DNA of 13,351 bases from Clostridiales bacterium (GCA_021203685.1 JAJQAS010000168.1:1-13351), one strand, 5' to 3'. Counted from the first letter of the stretch, positions 1 to 6,827 are shown. The notes: a model not told the origin generated them from the sequence alone. Program-made: numbers and translations.

Positions 1-2053
1 TCCGGTTGTCCTCCTGGTTGTTGCAGGCGAAGTGCTTGATGGTGGTGCCGCAGCCGCCGTTGCTTTGGACGCCCAGCGTGGTGGCCGCCGCCATTTTGCC
101 GCTGAGCAGCGGGTCCTCGGAGTAATACTCAAAGTTGCGGCCGCAGAGGGGGTTGCGGTGGATGTTCATACCGGGGGCCAGCCACAGGGTCACGCCCATG
201 CGTTTGACCTCATCGCCGACCATCTTCCCCAGCGCCTCGATGAGGGGCAGGTTCCAGGTCTGGGCCAGCATGGTGCCCACGGGGATGGCGGTGCAGTACT
301 GGTAATACTTTGTGCCGCCCTCCACCTCTGCGCCATCGTAGAAAATGCCGTGCTCCAAGGCCGTCTCAAAGGGCATGGCCAGGGCCACGCCGTCCTTGGC
401 GAAATAGAACTGGTTCAGGCGCAGACCCGCAGGCCCGTCGGCCAGCATGATGTTGGCCACGCCGTTTTCCAGGGCGCAGGAGCTGGTCTCGGCGGCGGAG
501 CCGGGGACGCAGCTGCCGGGCAGGCCGAAGGTGGCGTTGTCCTGGCTGCGGCTGGGATCTCCGGCGGCCATCAGAATCAGCTGCTCCTCAGAAAGCCCGG
601 CGGTGATGCGGGCGGCCTCGTCCTCCCCGTCCGGCTCGGTGTCGTAGTCCACCACCCGGGTGGGGACAGCGGACAGATCCCACAGAGAGACGGCAAACCC
701 CTCGGTCTCCGCGCTCCTGCGGCTGGGGCAGGACAGCTCCTCCAGCTCGTCCATCAGAGGGCAGATGTTCACAGTCTTCTCCAGCACCTTCTCCGCCTCC
801 AGCCGCAGCGCGGCCACGGGGGCGGATTCCCGCAGAGAGTGCCCTACAAAGACCACATAATCACCCGCCTCCAGCACCCAGGCGGCTGCCGCTTCGTCGT
901 AGGAAGCCAGCTCCGCCGGGCCGAAGGAGAGGTTCACGGTCTCCGACGCGCCGGGGGCCAGCACAGCCGTCTTGCCGAAGGCCACCAGGCGGCGGTATTC
1001 CTTCTCCAGCCGTCCATCGGGGAGGGCGACGTAGCCCTGCACCACTTCCGCGCCGGGTTTGTCGCCGGTATTCGTCACCGCCACCGGCAGCGTGACGGAG
1101 CCGTCCGCATCGACTGCCGCCGCACCGGCTGTCATGGCAAAGGTGGTGTAGGAAAGCCCCTCGCCGAAGCCGTAGCGCACCGGCACGTCAAAGCTGTCGA
1201 AGTAGCGGTATCCCACGTAGATGCCCTCGGTATACGGCTCCTTCTCCACGTTGCCGTTGTTGTGGGAGAAGGTGGCGGAGTTGGGATAGTCCTCGTATTG
1301 GAACGCCCAGGTGTCGGTCAGCCTGCCGCTGGGGGTCACCCGGCCGGTCAGCACGTCCCCAATGGCGTTGCCGCCCTCCATGCCGGGCTGGGAGACGAGG
1401 AGCAGGGCCTCAATGTTGGCGAACTCGTCCAGGAAGGACAGGTCGATGACGCCCCCGGCGTTGACCAGCACGATGACGTGAGCGTAGAGCTTGCAGATGT
1501 CCGCCAGCAGTTCGTGCTCTTGCTGGCTGAGGTAGTAGTCCGCCCCTTCCGCGGAGCGGTCCAGGGCCTCACCCGCATTGCGGCGGATGACATAGACGGC
1601 GGTGTCGGCGTCGGCCTTGGTCGCCGGCGGGCAATCCGGCACGGCGAAGGGATAGAGAGAGTAAGCGTAAAAGAACTGCTGGGTCTTGGCCCGTTCCAGC
1701 ACCGCCTGCTTCCAGACCTCTCTGGCATCGTTGTAAATTTTCACATAGGCATTCAGCCAGTCCTCGTTGACCAGGGGGAACCCGGCGTTTTTCAGCCCGT
1801 CCATGATGTTGACCTGGTACCGCTCGTTGACGTCGCCCGAGCCGGTGCCGCCCTTGACGGTGGCGTAAGCTCCCGCGCCGTAGAGCGCCAGCGGCGTGCC
1901 CTCCGCCAGGGGGAGGATCTGGTTTTTGTTGACAAGGAGCACGATGCCCTCCACCGCCGCCTGACGGGAAAGGGCCGCGTGGGGCGCCTCCCAGGGCTGC
2001 GGCTCCGGGGTGGGAACGCCGGGAAGGGGGAATTTTTTGATGGTTTTGCTCAT
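1..2053 (-). CDS. GH3 beta-glucosidase-like enzyme, domain-permuted, 3' end beyond window
   Basis: Glycoside hydrolase family 3 enzyme, expected to remove glucosyl or xylosyl units from oligosaccharides in the cytoplasm; no signal peptide is seen. The start is ATG at 2053, with GGAGG at 2063-2067; 684 codons are visible and the frame is still open at base 1. Domain order is swapped relative to classical GH3. The (alpha/beta)6 'C-terminal' domain comes first (about residues 30-300, with SQPGMEGGNAIGDVL and GRVTPSGRLTDTW). A fibronectin-III-like domain follows (about 320-420, LEAGDYVVFVGHS). The 'N-terminal' TIM-barrel domain starts near 485, with LADGPAGLR around D539 and the KHFACNNQE substrate-binding motif at K673-H674. 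The nucleophile Asp (SDW-type motif) must lie beyond the left edge. Such permuted GH3 enzymes are known from rumen and gut Clostridia. The family call is secure; the substrate is inferred from the neighbours. Confidence 0.9.
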   Translation of the reverse strand, partial: MSKTIKKFPLPGVPTPEPQPWEAPHAALSRQAAVEGIVLLVNKNQILPLAEGTPLALYGAGAYATVKGGTGSGDVNERYQVNIMDGLKNAGFPLVNEDWLNAYVKIYNDAREVWKQAVLERAKTQQFFYAYSLYPFAVPDCPPATKADADTAVYVIRRNAGEALDRSAEGADYYLSQQEHELLADICKLYAHVIVLVNAGGVIDLSFLDEFANIEALLLVSQPGMEGGNAIGDVLTGRVTPSGRLTDTWAFQYEDYPNSATFSHNNGNVEKEPYTEGIYVGYRYFDSFDVPVRYGFGEGLSYTTFAMTAGAAAVDADGSVTLPVAVTNTGDKPGAEVVQGYVALPDGRLEKEYRRLVAFGKTAVLAPGASETVNLSFGPAELASYDEAAAAWVLEAGDYVVFVGHSLRESAPVAALRLEAEKVLEKTVNICPLMDELEELSCPSRRSAETEGFAVSLWDLSAVPTRVVDYDTEPDGEDEAARITAGLSEEQLILMAAGDPSRSQDNATFGLPGSCVPGSAAETSSCALENGVANIMLADGPAGLRLNQFYFAKDGVALAMPFETALEHGIFYDGAEVEGGTKYYQYCTAIPVGTMLAQTWNLPLIEALGKMVGDEVKRMGVTLWLAPGMNIHRNPLCGRNFEYYSEDPLLSGKMAAATTLGVQSNGGCGTTIKHFACNNQEDNR

Positions 2054-2110
2054 GACGTGAATCCTCCATTCTGCTTTGAGCTCAATTGAAGTCCGGACGC
2101 ATATACTGGT

Positions 2111-2145
2111 AAAAAAAGAGAGGGGTCTCGAAAGACCCCTCTCTT
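2111..2145 (-). terminator. Intrinsic terminator after the MFS gene
   Basis: A 13-bp perfect stem (arms 2116-2128 and 2133-2145) closes a CGAA tetraloop. Read on the minus strand it is followed by a run of seven T (2111-2117, the last two also in the stem). It lies 86 bases after the transporter stop codon and about 60 bases before the GH3 start. It should therefore end or attenuate transcription between the two genes. Confidence 0.9.
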
Positions 2146-2230
2146 ATGAAATGCTGAGTGAAAGCCTGAAAGCAACTAGGGGGGAGGCGCTGCTACATCA
2201 GGGGCCACTCACCACAGCTTGCTGAGAGAA

Positions 2231-3439
2231 TCAGGCTTTGGCAGTAGACTTGTGAGCAACCGTGTACACCAGGATGATGGCAAAGGCACTGGCGATAAAG
2301 GCAGCGCCGAACAGGAAGCCCTGATGCTGGGTCAGGCCGCCCAGGACAGCACCCACAGCGGCGAAGACATAGGCGCAGACGAAGCTGCCGGCGGAGTTGC
2401 CCGCAAAGCCCATTGCGGTCGCCATGGCGGAGTTGGTCTCATCGGTGCCGTCATTGACGATGAAGTTCACATAAGGCATCCACCAGGAGAAGCCCAGGGA
2501 GGTGACGCACGCGCCGACAAACCACAGGGGGATGCTGGCCGTGGTACCAATGACAAGCATACCGCAGATATTCAAAATCAGCGCCACAGGGCCCATGTAC
2601 TTCAGGGGGATGAGCTTCAGCACATAGCCGAAGATCAGGCCGCCGATCAGAGACGCAACGCCGCTGACGGTGCTGATGAAGGCGGCGGTGGTGGTGGAGA
2701 TGCCCACTTCCACAGCGGCCAGGGACAGGCAGGCAGCCAACATGCCGTAGCCGATGGCGTAGATAAACTGGGAGACCATGCCCACATAGCTGGAGCCGGG
2801 GAGCTTTTTCGCTTCCTTGGGAGCCGCGCTGTCGTCCAGGCGCTTCTCCTCGCGGCCGATCTGATTGACGAAGGCGGGGACACCGGTGAGGACGATGAGG
2901 AAGAAAGCCACGCAGTACAGATATGCGCAGTAAGCGAAGTGCCAGTCATAGACCATGATGGCGGCCATGGTGCTGGAATAGATGGTGGCGCCCAGGCCCA
3001 CGAAAGCGGACTGGATGCCCATCATGACGTTGGCGGTCTCGCCGTCGAAGCAGTCGATGATGAGGGAGGCGGACAGGGGCTGGATCAGGCCAACGCCCAG
3101 ACCGGCCAGGCAGCGGATGGCGATCTTACCGATCAGGCTGGGAACCAGCATGGCGCCGAAGCCGCCAACGAAGCAGAGGGCGATGCCCAGCAGACACAGG
3201 TTCTTTTTGCCGATTTTGGTGGCTGCGGCGCCGCCGATGAAGTTGGCGATGATGCCGCCGATGGCGGGGAAGGTGGCGAAGCTCTGGAGCAGCCAGGTGG
3301 GCGCGTTGGGGAACTCGGTGGCCAGGTCGCCCAGCAGGCAGGCCGCGACGGAAACGCAGGCCAGCATGAAGGACAGGCACAGCACTGCAAACTGGAAATA
3401 TTTCAGACGCAGGCCAGTGGGATAATTGGGATTATTCAT
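2231..3439 (-). CDS. MFS transporter, 12 TM
   Basis: 402-residue integral membrane protein of the major facilitator superfamily. About twelve hydrophobic segments can be counted, in two six-helix halves separated by a charged central loop around residues 190-215 (NQIGREEKRLDDSAAPKEAKK). The short loop after the second helix (GGAAATKIGKKN) matches MFS motif A. The start is ATG at 3439 with a modest AAAGGAAT site upstream. It lies between an esterase and a GH3 glycosidase on the same strand, so import of a glycoside or oligosaccharide, or of an aromatic acid released by the esterase, is likely. This comes from context; the sequence itself does not give the substrate. The gene ends in a strong intrinsic terminator. 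Confidence 0.88.
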   Translation of the reverse strand: MNNPNYPTGLRLKYFQFAVLCLSFMLACVSVAACLLGDLATEFPNAPTWLLQSFATFPAIGGIIANFIGGAAATKIGKKNLCLLGIALCFVGGFGAMLVPSLIGKIAIRCLAGLGVGLIQPLSASLIIDCFDGETANVMMGIQSAFVGLGATIYSSTMAAIMVYDWHFAYCAYLYCVAFFLIVLTGVPAFVNQIGREEKRLDDSAAPKEAKKLPGSSYVGMVSQFIYAIGYGMLAACLSLAAVEVGISTTTAAFISTVSGVASLIGGLIFGYVLKLIPLKYMGPVALILNICGMLVIGTTASIPLWFVGACVTSLGFSWWMPYVNFIVNDGTDETNSAMATAMGFAGNSAGSFVCAYVFAAVGAVLGGLTQHQGFLFGAAFIASAFAIILVYTVAHKSTAKA

Positions 3440-3480
3440 AGCAATTCCTTTCTTTTCTGATGAAATGATGAGAAATACTT

Positions 3481-3541
3481 GACAGGACCTCTCTTTGGAC
3501 GGAACATCTGCCAGACTTTTCCGGGAGGTTCCTGTCTTTTT
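3481..3541. other. Long-loop inverted repeat upstream of the MFS gene
   Basis: GACAGGACCTC (3481-3491) is complementary to GAGGTTCCTGTC (3525-3536) apart from one bulged T; the loop is about 33 bases. On the plus strand the right arm is followed by TTTTTATTT, which is terminator-like, but no plus-strand gene feeds into it. On the minus strand it would fold in the transporter's 5' leader, about 40 bases before the start codon. A role in leader control or as a two-way terminator is possible but not shown. Confidence 0.45.
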
Positions 3542-3545
3542 ATTT

Positions 3546-3581
3546 GCGGCTCCGCTGGCGGAAAGCTGCCAGCAGGACCGC
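3546..3581 (-). other. Hairpin just after the esterase stop
   Basis: A 14-position stem (gcgg to ccgc at the ends, GCTGGC/GCCAGC in the core, one mismatch and two G-T pairs) around an 8-base loop. It begins about 26 bases after the esterase stop codon on the minus strand. No T-run follows, so it is not a classical intrinsic terminator. It could protect the 3' end or slow polymerase between esterase and transporter. Confidence 0.4.
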
Positions 3582-3606
3582 GCTCCCCCCTAAATGAAAA
3601 ACAAAA

Positions 3607-4584
3607 TTACAGGTGCTCTTTCAGGAAGTTGTCAACGATGTCCAGCACGGTGTCGCTGTCAAAGCCCAGGCAGCCGTGGTTGGCGTCGTCCAGTTTGTAG
3701 AAGGTCATGTCCTTGCCCATTTCCTTCATCACCTTGTAGAGCTGGCAGCTCTGGTTGAAGGGGACCAGCATATCGTGACCGCCGTGGATGGTCAGCAGCG
3801 GAGGCGTGGGCTTGTCCTTGGAGAGGTAGTTCATGGGGATGGTGGCGTTGGCCAGCTCGGGGTTCTCCAGCACGTTCTTCTGGCCGATCTCGAAGCCCTC
3901 GGGGCTGTCGGCTTCCCAGTGGTTCTGGGAGCTGGGCCAGTAGTTCATCAGGGCGAACACGGTGGGGCCGTACACGTCTACGATGCACTTGACCTCGGCG
4001 CTGTACTCGCCGTAGAGGTCGGTGTCGGGGCCGTCGTTGCCGGTGAAGCCGGTCATCAGGGCAGTGTGTCCGCCGGAGGAGTCGCCAGCCACGGCCACGC
4101 GGTCGGGGTCGATCTGGAACTCAGCGGCGTTCTTGCGCATGAAGCGGATGGCGGTCTTGGCGTCCTGCATCTGGGCGGGGAAGGGAGCCACTTCGGAGGG
4201 GCGATACTGCACCACGGCGATGACGTAGCCCCGCTGGGCCAGACGGATGTGGCGGCCGATGTTGTCCCAGATCCACTGCTCATGGAAGGCAGAGCCCTGG
4301 ACGTAGACCACGCAGGGCCACTTGTGGGGGGCTTCCGCGATCTCGCTGGCGACGTTGTGCTCCTTGGGGATGAAGATGTTCAGCTCCAGCTGACGACCGT
4401 CCCGCTCGGCATAGATGACATGGGTCTTGAGGTCGACCTTGTGGCCCCAGTTGTCCTTCACGCCCTTGAGGACGATGCAGCCCTCCGGCACCTCGTCGGT
4501 GTGCGGGAAGTCCTTGGGGTCAGCGGTAGGGATGGGGTCGAGCAGGGTACGCTGCTCGATGATCGGTTTGGGATCGAATACCAT
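3607..4584 (-). CDS. Alpha/beta hydrolase, feruloyl/acetyl-xylan esterase (BD-FAE) type
   Basis: 325-residue serine hydrolase, probably removing acetyl or hydroxycinnamoyl groups from plant-derived saccharides. The start is taken at ATG 4584 because AAGGAGG (4593-4599) sits 8 bases upstream; an in-frame ATG 12 codons earlier would put this site inside the gene. The alpha/beta-hydrolase triad is visible: nucleophile S169 in GDSSGG, acid D271 in GGHDMLVP, and H303 in DANHG. The oxyanion region reads VYVQGSAF (residues 93-100) instead of the usual HGGG, as in BD-FAE-like esterases. There is no signal peptide, so it acts inside the cell on imported substrate. It is the first gene of the minus-strand run esterase, transporter, GH3, and is divergent from the AraC regulator. 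The hydrolase fold is certain; the exact ester is inferred. Confidence 0.88.
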   Translation of the reverse strand: MVFDPKPIIEQRTLLDPIPTADPKDFPHTDEVPEGCIVLKGVKDNWGHKVDLKTHVIYAERDGRQLELNIFIPKEHNVASEIAEAPHKWPCVVYVQGSAFHEQWIWDNIGRHIRLAQRGYVIAVVQYRPSEVAPFPAQMQDAKTAIRFMRKNAAEFQIDPDRVAVAGDSSGGHTALMTGFTGNDGPDTDLYGEYSAEVKCIVDVYGPTVFALMNYWPSSQNHWEADSPEGFEIGQKNVLENPELANATIPMNYLSKDKPTPPLLTIHGGHDMLVPFNQSCQLYKVMKEMGKDMTFYKLDDANHGCLGFDSDTVLDIVDNFLKEHL

Positions 4585-4675
4585 GACAAATTCCTCCTTA
4601 AAATAAAATATATCTTTCACGACCGCACGGCGGCAGTTACTTCGTTCCGAATGGCTCCGTCATTTCTTTATCAAT

Positions 4676-4704
4676 ATTGTACAAACTGTGCGAAATTTCA
4701 ATCA
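4676..4704 (-). promoter_or_regulatory. Likely promoter of the esterase gene
   Basis: On the minus strand TGATTG (4704-4699), a 17-base spacer and TACAAT (4681-4676) form a reasonable sigma-A promoter about 90 bases before the esterase start codon. An overlapping alternative is TTGAAA with 17 bases to AATATT. The -35 overlaps the left copy of a 13-bp direct repeat, as expected for control by an AraC-type activator. Confidence 0.5.
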
Positions 4705-4725
4705 TCCTTTTTGTGCGCGATTTCA
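4688..4725. promoter_or_regulatory. Direct repeat, candidate AraC operator
   Basis: GTGCGAAATTTCA (4688-4700) and GTGCGCGATTTCA (4713-4725) match at 11 of 13 positions and start 25 bp apart. AraC-family proteins with two helix-turn-helix motifs usually bind such direct half-sites upstream of or overlapping a -35. Here the left copy overlaps the proposed esterase -35, and the pair lies in the region shared with the divergent araC-type gene. The repeat is seen directly; binding is inferred. Confidence 0.5.
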
Positions 4726-4756
4726 TACCATTTTGTAACCTCCTAATTCGTTTGAC

Positions 4757-4785
4757 TTTTCAATGGTGCGTTCAACGGGTATAAT
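4757..4785 (+). promoter_or_regulatory. Likely promoter of the AraC transcript
   Basis: A perfect TATAAT (4780-4785) is preceded at 17 bp by a poor -35, TTTTCA (4757-4762); a better TTGACT lies at 4752-4757 but 22 bp away. Transcription would give a leader of about 310 bases before the AraC start codon, containing the structured segment at 4811-5036. Confidence 0.5.
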
Positions 4786-4810
4786 ATCAGTGGGTAAAAT
4801 ACATTCTCTT

Positions 4811-5036
4811 AGGAGGTTCTGATTAAATGGCCTTGAATGGCTGGGCGAGCAGATTTTGTGCAAATCGAGGCGCGAAAACGCAGGAATCCTTTGTGGATTT
4901 CAAGTTTTTGCAACGAAGAGTTGCGCGAAATATGCCGTCCAGACGCCGGGAGTTATTGAATCAGAGGCTCCCTAACAGCCATTTAACGCCCAGTGTGTCT
5001 TGTGTGCCCTGTGCGAACCGGCTGGTTCAATCAGAA
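4811..5036 (+). repeat. Inverted-repeat-bounded structured segment (MITE-like or leader RNA)
   Basis: The left edge reads GGAGGTTCTGATT (4812-4824). Its complement recurs at GAATCAGAGGCTCC (4958-4971; GGAG and TCTGATT match) and at GGCTGGTTCAATCAGAA (5020-5036; TTCTGATT matches exactly). Between them are several small hairpins: GATTT/AAATC (loop TGTGC), GGAATCC/GGATTTC (loop TTTGT), GCAAC/GTTGC (loop GAAGA) and GAACC/GGTTC (loop GGCT). This layout fits a non-autonomous mobile repeat or a structured leader RNA upstream of the AraC gene. Whether it recurs elsewhere in the genome cannot be seen here. Confidence 0.45.
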
Positions 5037-5069
5037 AAGAAACAGGAACTGCGGAACCGGAAAACCTGA
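4827..5069 (+). CDS. Doubtful 80-residue hypothetical ORF inside the AraC leader
   Basis: ATG at 4827 has a strong AGGAGG (4811-4816) 10 bases upstream, just after a TATAAT promoter, and the frame stops 33 bases before the AraC start. The product is basic and Arg/Asn/Gln-rich, with no recognisable domain, membrane helix or motif. The DNA also forms the inverted-repeat structure described for 4811-5036. I therefore think the reading frame may be a by-product of a structured repeat, and translation, if any, may serve as a leader coupled to the regulator. Confidence 0.25.
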   Translation: MALNGWASRFCANRGAKTQESFVDFKFLQRRVARNMPSRRRELLNQRLPNSHLTPSVSCVPCANRLVQSEKKQELRNRKT

Positions 5070-5101
5070 AAGACGACAGCGCGGAACAGGGAGGCAGCAC
5101 C

Positions 5102-6043
5102 GTGTCAACAGAAGAGAAAGACTATCAAAACAGTGTCCAGGCGTTCCTCGAAATCGACAGCGCGGCGCAGGTGTCCACGGACATCTACGCGACCTATGAG
5201 ACGATCAATTTCCCCAAAATGTACCCGGCCTATATCGTCCTGCACCGGGAACATCCGGCACAGCCTTTCCCCCTGCACTGGCACGAAGCTGCGGAACTGA
5301 TCTACACGCGGAATCAGGAGCTGTCCGTGGCGATCGACGGAAAAAATCACGTGGTCCACCCTGGAGAATTTATCCTCATCAGCAGCTATGCTCTCCACGC
5401 GGTGATCCCCTCTCCACACGTGGAGCACCAGGACGTGATGTCTGTCGCTTTTCAGCTCCAATACCTGGAGCGCATGTGGCCCAACATCCGCGACCTCGTC
5501 ATCGACCGGGACGCGCCGGGCGCGTCGGAACAGGCCGTTTCGGATTTGAAACTGCTTTGCGAGCAGCTGCGTACCCAGATGGACATGGAGTACGAGAGCA
5601 ATGTGCGGCATTTTGTCACCAATCAAATTCTTTTTATGATGTTGCAGGTGATCTACTCGGATTTTCTGGTGGGCGAACGCCGGACTCCTGTGCGGGAAAA
5701 TGCGTCTGCCGGGACGATGGTGGAGGTGCTGGCCTATCTGGACGAGAATTACCGCAGCAATCTGACCACCCAAAGCGTGGCGGACCGGTTTGGATACTCA
5801 AGAGGATATTTCTGCCATATTTTCAAAAAGTTTTCCCACCAGACTTTTAAGCAGTACCTGACGGAACTGCGGCTGATCTCCGCAGTGGAGGATCTGCGGT
5901 CTACGAACCAGAGTGTGGAACAGGTGGGACTGGACAGTGGGTTCCCCGACGCAAAGAGTTTTTTCAGCTCCTTCAAAAAGAAATACGGGGTGACGCCCGC
6001 GCAGTTCCGCGCGCAGGTCAAACAGGCAAATCCGGACCTGTGA
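5102..6043 (+). CDS. AraC-family transcriptional regulator with cupin sensor domain
   Basis: 313-residue one-component regulator. The start is GTG 5102, because AGGGAGG (5088-5094) lies 7 bases upstream; longer in-frame starts would encode low-complexity leader sequence. The N-terminal half is a cupin-type ligand domain (HWHEAAELIY at about 59-68, then DGKNHVVHPGEFILI), typical of sugar-sensing AraC proteins. The C-terminal 100 residues hold the two-HTH DNA-binding domain: SVADRFGYSRGYFCHIFKK, the TFKQYLTELRL linker helix, and SVEQVGLDSGFPDAKSFFSSFKKKYGVTPAQFR, the last being the family signature. Its divergent position next to esterase, transporter and GH3 genes suggests that it activates them in response to a plant glycoside. 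An intrinsic terminator follows at 6083-6126. Confidence 0.93.
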   Translation: MSTEEKDYQNSVQAFLEIDSAAQVSTDIYATYETINFPKMYPAYIVLHREHPAQPFPLHWHEAAELIYTRNQELSVAIDGKNHVVHPGEFILISSYALHAVIPSPHVEHQDVMSVAFQLQYLERMWPNIRDLVIDRDAPGASEQAVSDLKLLCEQLRTQMDMEYESNVRHFVTNQILFMMLQVIYSDFLVGERRTPVRENASAGTMVEVLAYLDENYRSNLTTQSVADRFGYSRGYFCHIFKKFSHQTFKQYLTELRLISAVEDLRSTNQSVEQVGLDSGFPDAKSFFSSFKKKYGVTPAQFRAQVKQANPDL

Positions 6044-6082
6044 CGCGGCTTCTTTTCTGCGCAGGCGCTTACAGCGCAAAAA

Positions 6083-6126
6083 CCGGCACAGCGGTGGGTA
6101 ACCCGACGCTGTACCGGCTCTTTTTT
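6083..6126 (+). terminator. Intrinsic terminator after the AraC gene
   Basis: CCGGCACAGCG (6083-6093) pairs with CGCTGTACCGG (6107-6117) with one mismatch; an inner GGG-TAA-CCC extends the hairpin. CTCTTTTTT follows on the plus strand. A run of five A before the left arm means it could also act on the minus strand. Confidence 0.85.
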
Positions 6127-6180
6127 GTTCTGCCAGATGAATCGTTATTCCAGGGAAGAGTGGATGAAATGGCCCTGGAT

Positions 6181-6260
6181 GGCCGGGCGCTGCCCCGGCA
6201 GTTGGCACCCTTTTCGCCCTGCAACATAGGATAAAATGTGCCCGGCCTCAACGGCCGGGC
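6181..6260 (+). other. Overlapping alternative hairpins in the leader of the micro-ORF
   Basis: GCCCGGCC (6240-6247) pairs perfectly with GGCCGGGC (6253-6260) around a 5-base loop. The same GGCCGGGC also occurs upstream at 6181-6188, so the middle segment has two mutually exclusive partners, as in attenuators. No T-run follows. The next element is GGAGG and the Cys-rich micro-ORF. Confidence 0.4.
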
Positions 6261-6292
6261 GCAAATTTCCGAACGGTTGGAGGTACTTTTTT

Positions 6293-6349
6293 ATGGGATG
6301 CTGCAATAATGGCTGCGGCGGCGGGGGCTGCCTGTGGAATAGTCGCTAA
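6293..6349 (+). CDS. 18-residue Cys/Gly-rich micro-ORF, possibly truncated
   Basis: GGAGG (6279-6283) sits 9 bases before ATG 6293. The peptide is MGCCNNGCGGGGCLW followed by NSR and a stop. The start resembles small Cys/Gly-rich peptides of Clostridia in which a CLW-type segment leads into a hydrophobic stretch; that resemblance is from memory. Here the hydrophobic part is missing and the reading stops at once, close to where phage genes begin. The peptide may be a host gene cut by integration, or simply a micro-ORF. Its ribosome binding site is convincing; its function is unknown. Confidence 0.4.
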   Translation: MGCCNNGCGGGGCLWNSR

Positions 6350-6460
6350 TACTGCTTTTTAATTAAAATTTCAGCCAAATGTTGAATTGGGGTTAGAAAA
6401 TAGTTTGTTGCAGGGTCACACTTTGATTGGCGCGGCCTTAAGATTGGCGCGGCCTTAAAC
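6350..6460. other. Gene-free junction between host and prophage
   Basis: AT-richer than its surroundings, with no start or ribosome binding site that I can support. Its only distinct feature is the 17-bp tandem repeat at 6425-6458. The boundary of the phage element probably falls here or in the end of the preceding micro-ORF. No attachment core can be named because the other end of the element is outside the window. Confidence 0.4.
6425..6458. repeat. 17-bp perfect tandem repeat, two copies
   Basis: GATTGGCGCGGCCTTAA occurs twice head to tail (6425-6441 and 6442-6458), just after the stop codon of the minus-strand Spo0A-like gene. It may be an integrase arm site, a slippage duplication or a boundary scar. 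Confidence 0.8.
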
Positions 6461-6796
6461 TTACATCGCGTCCTCCACCCCATCCGTCAAAAACACATAC
6501 ATCATCCCCAAAAACTCCCCCGTCTCCGGCCAACGCTCCAGCGGCCTTGCTGCTATCTCCACCATGTACGCCGGGTTCACCTTCCACGCCCGGCGGACCA
6601 CAGTGCGCAGATTCCTCTCCACCGCCGTCCAGTCTTTGCCCACAGCTTCGCCCACCGGCATGTAAACTTGCCGCATTAGGGCGGTCAGGCGCATCGGGTC
6701 GTCCTGGATCAGCCGAAGGGCAAGGGTCAGTTCGTGCCATCCTACGTAGTTAGGGCAGATGCCCAGGCGGCACAGTTCAATCTCGGTTCTTTTCAT
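6461..6796 (-). CDS. Stand-alone Spo0A C-terminal (DNA-binding) domain protein
   Basis: 111-residue protein that aligns over nearly its full length with the C-terminal effector domain of Spo0A, the master regulator of sporulation. Shared points are LGICPNYVGWHEL against LG(I/V)PAHIKGY.YL, VYMPVGEAVGKDWTAVER against LYPDIAKKFNTTASRVER, the recognition-helix E-R and downstream R, then AW, and ETGEFLGMMYVFL against NSEFIAMVADKL. The first recognition-helix Arg of Spo0A is Ala here. There is no receiver domain, so it cannot be switched by phosphorylation; isolated Spo0A effector domains are known to bind DNA constitutively. The start is ATG 6796, with GGGAGG (6805-6810) 8 bases upstream. Four 0A-type boxes lie 65-124 bases before the start, suggesting autoregulation. 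It is the last gene of the phage side. Confidence 0.85.
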   Translation of the reverse strand: MKRTEIELCRLGICPNYVGWHELTLALRLIQDDPMRLTALMRQVYMPVGEAVGKDWTAVERNLRTVVRRAWKVNPAYMVEIAARPLERWPETGEFLGMMYVFLTDGVEDAM

Positions 6797-6827
6797 GGAT
6801 TTTACCTCCCTTGAATATTTCAGGGAG

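Noticed and set aside
32..2089. 685-codon plus-strand open frame
   Set aside because: Antisense to the GH3 gene. Its protein is His/Gly/Val-rich with no domain, while the minus strand gives clear GH3 motifs.
2219..3460. 413-codon plus-strand open frame
   Set aside because: Antisense shadow of the MFS gene. The translation is a hydrophilic Gly/Asp/Gln-rich mix; the minus strand gives twelve membrane helices.
3613..4746. 377-codon plus-strand open frame
   Set aside because: Antisense to the esterase, whose catalytic triad and ribosome binding site are clear.
6164..6229. 21-codon Trp-rich micro-ORF
   Set aside because: Only a weak AGGGAAGAG site, and it lies in hairpin-forming leader DNA; too little support to call.
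6040..6234. 64-codon plus-strand open frame after AraC
   Set aside because: It starts inside the AraC stop region and runs through the intrinsic terminator; no ribosome binding site.
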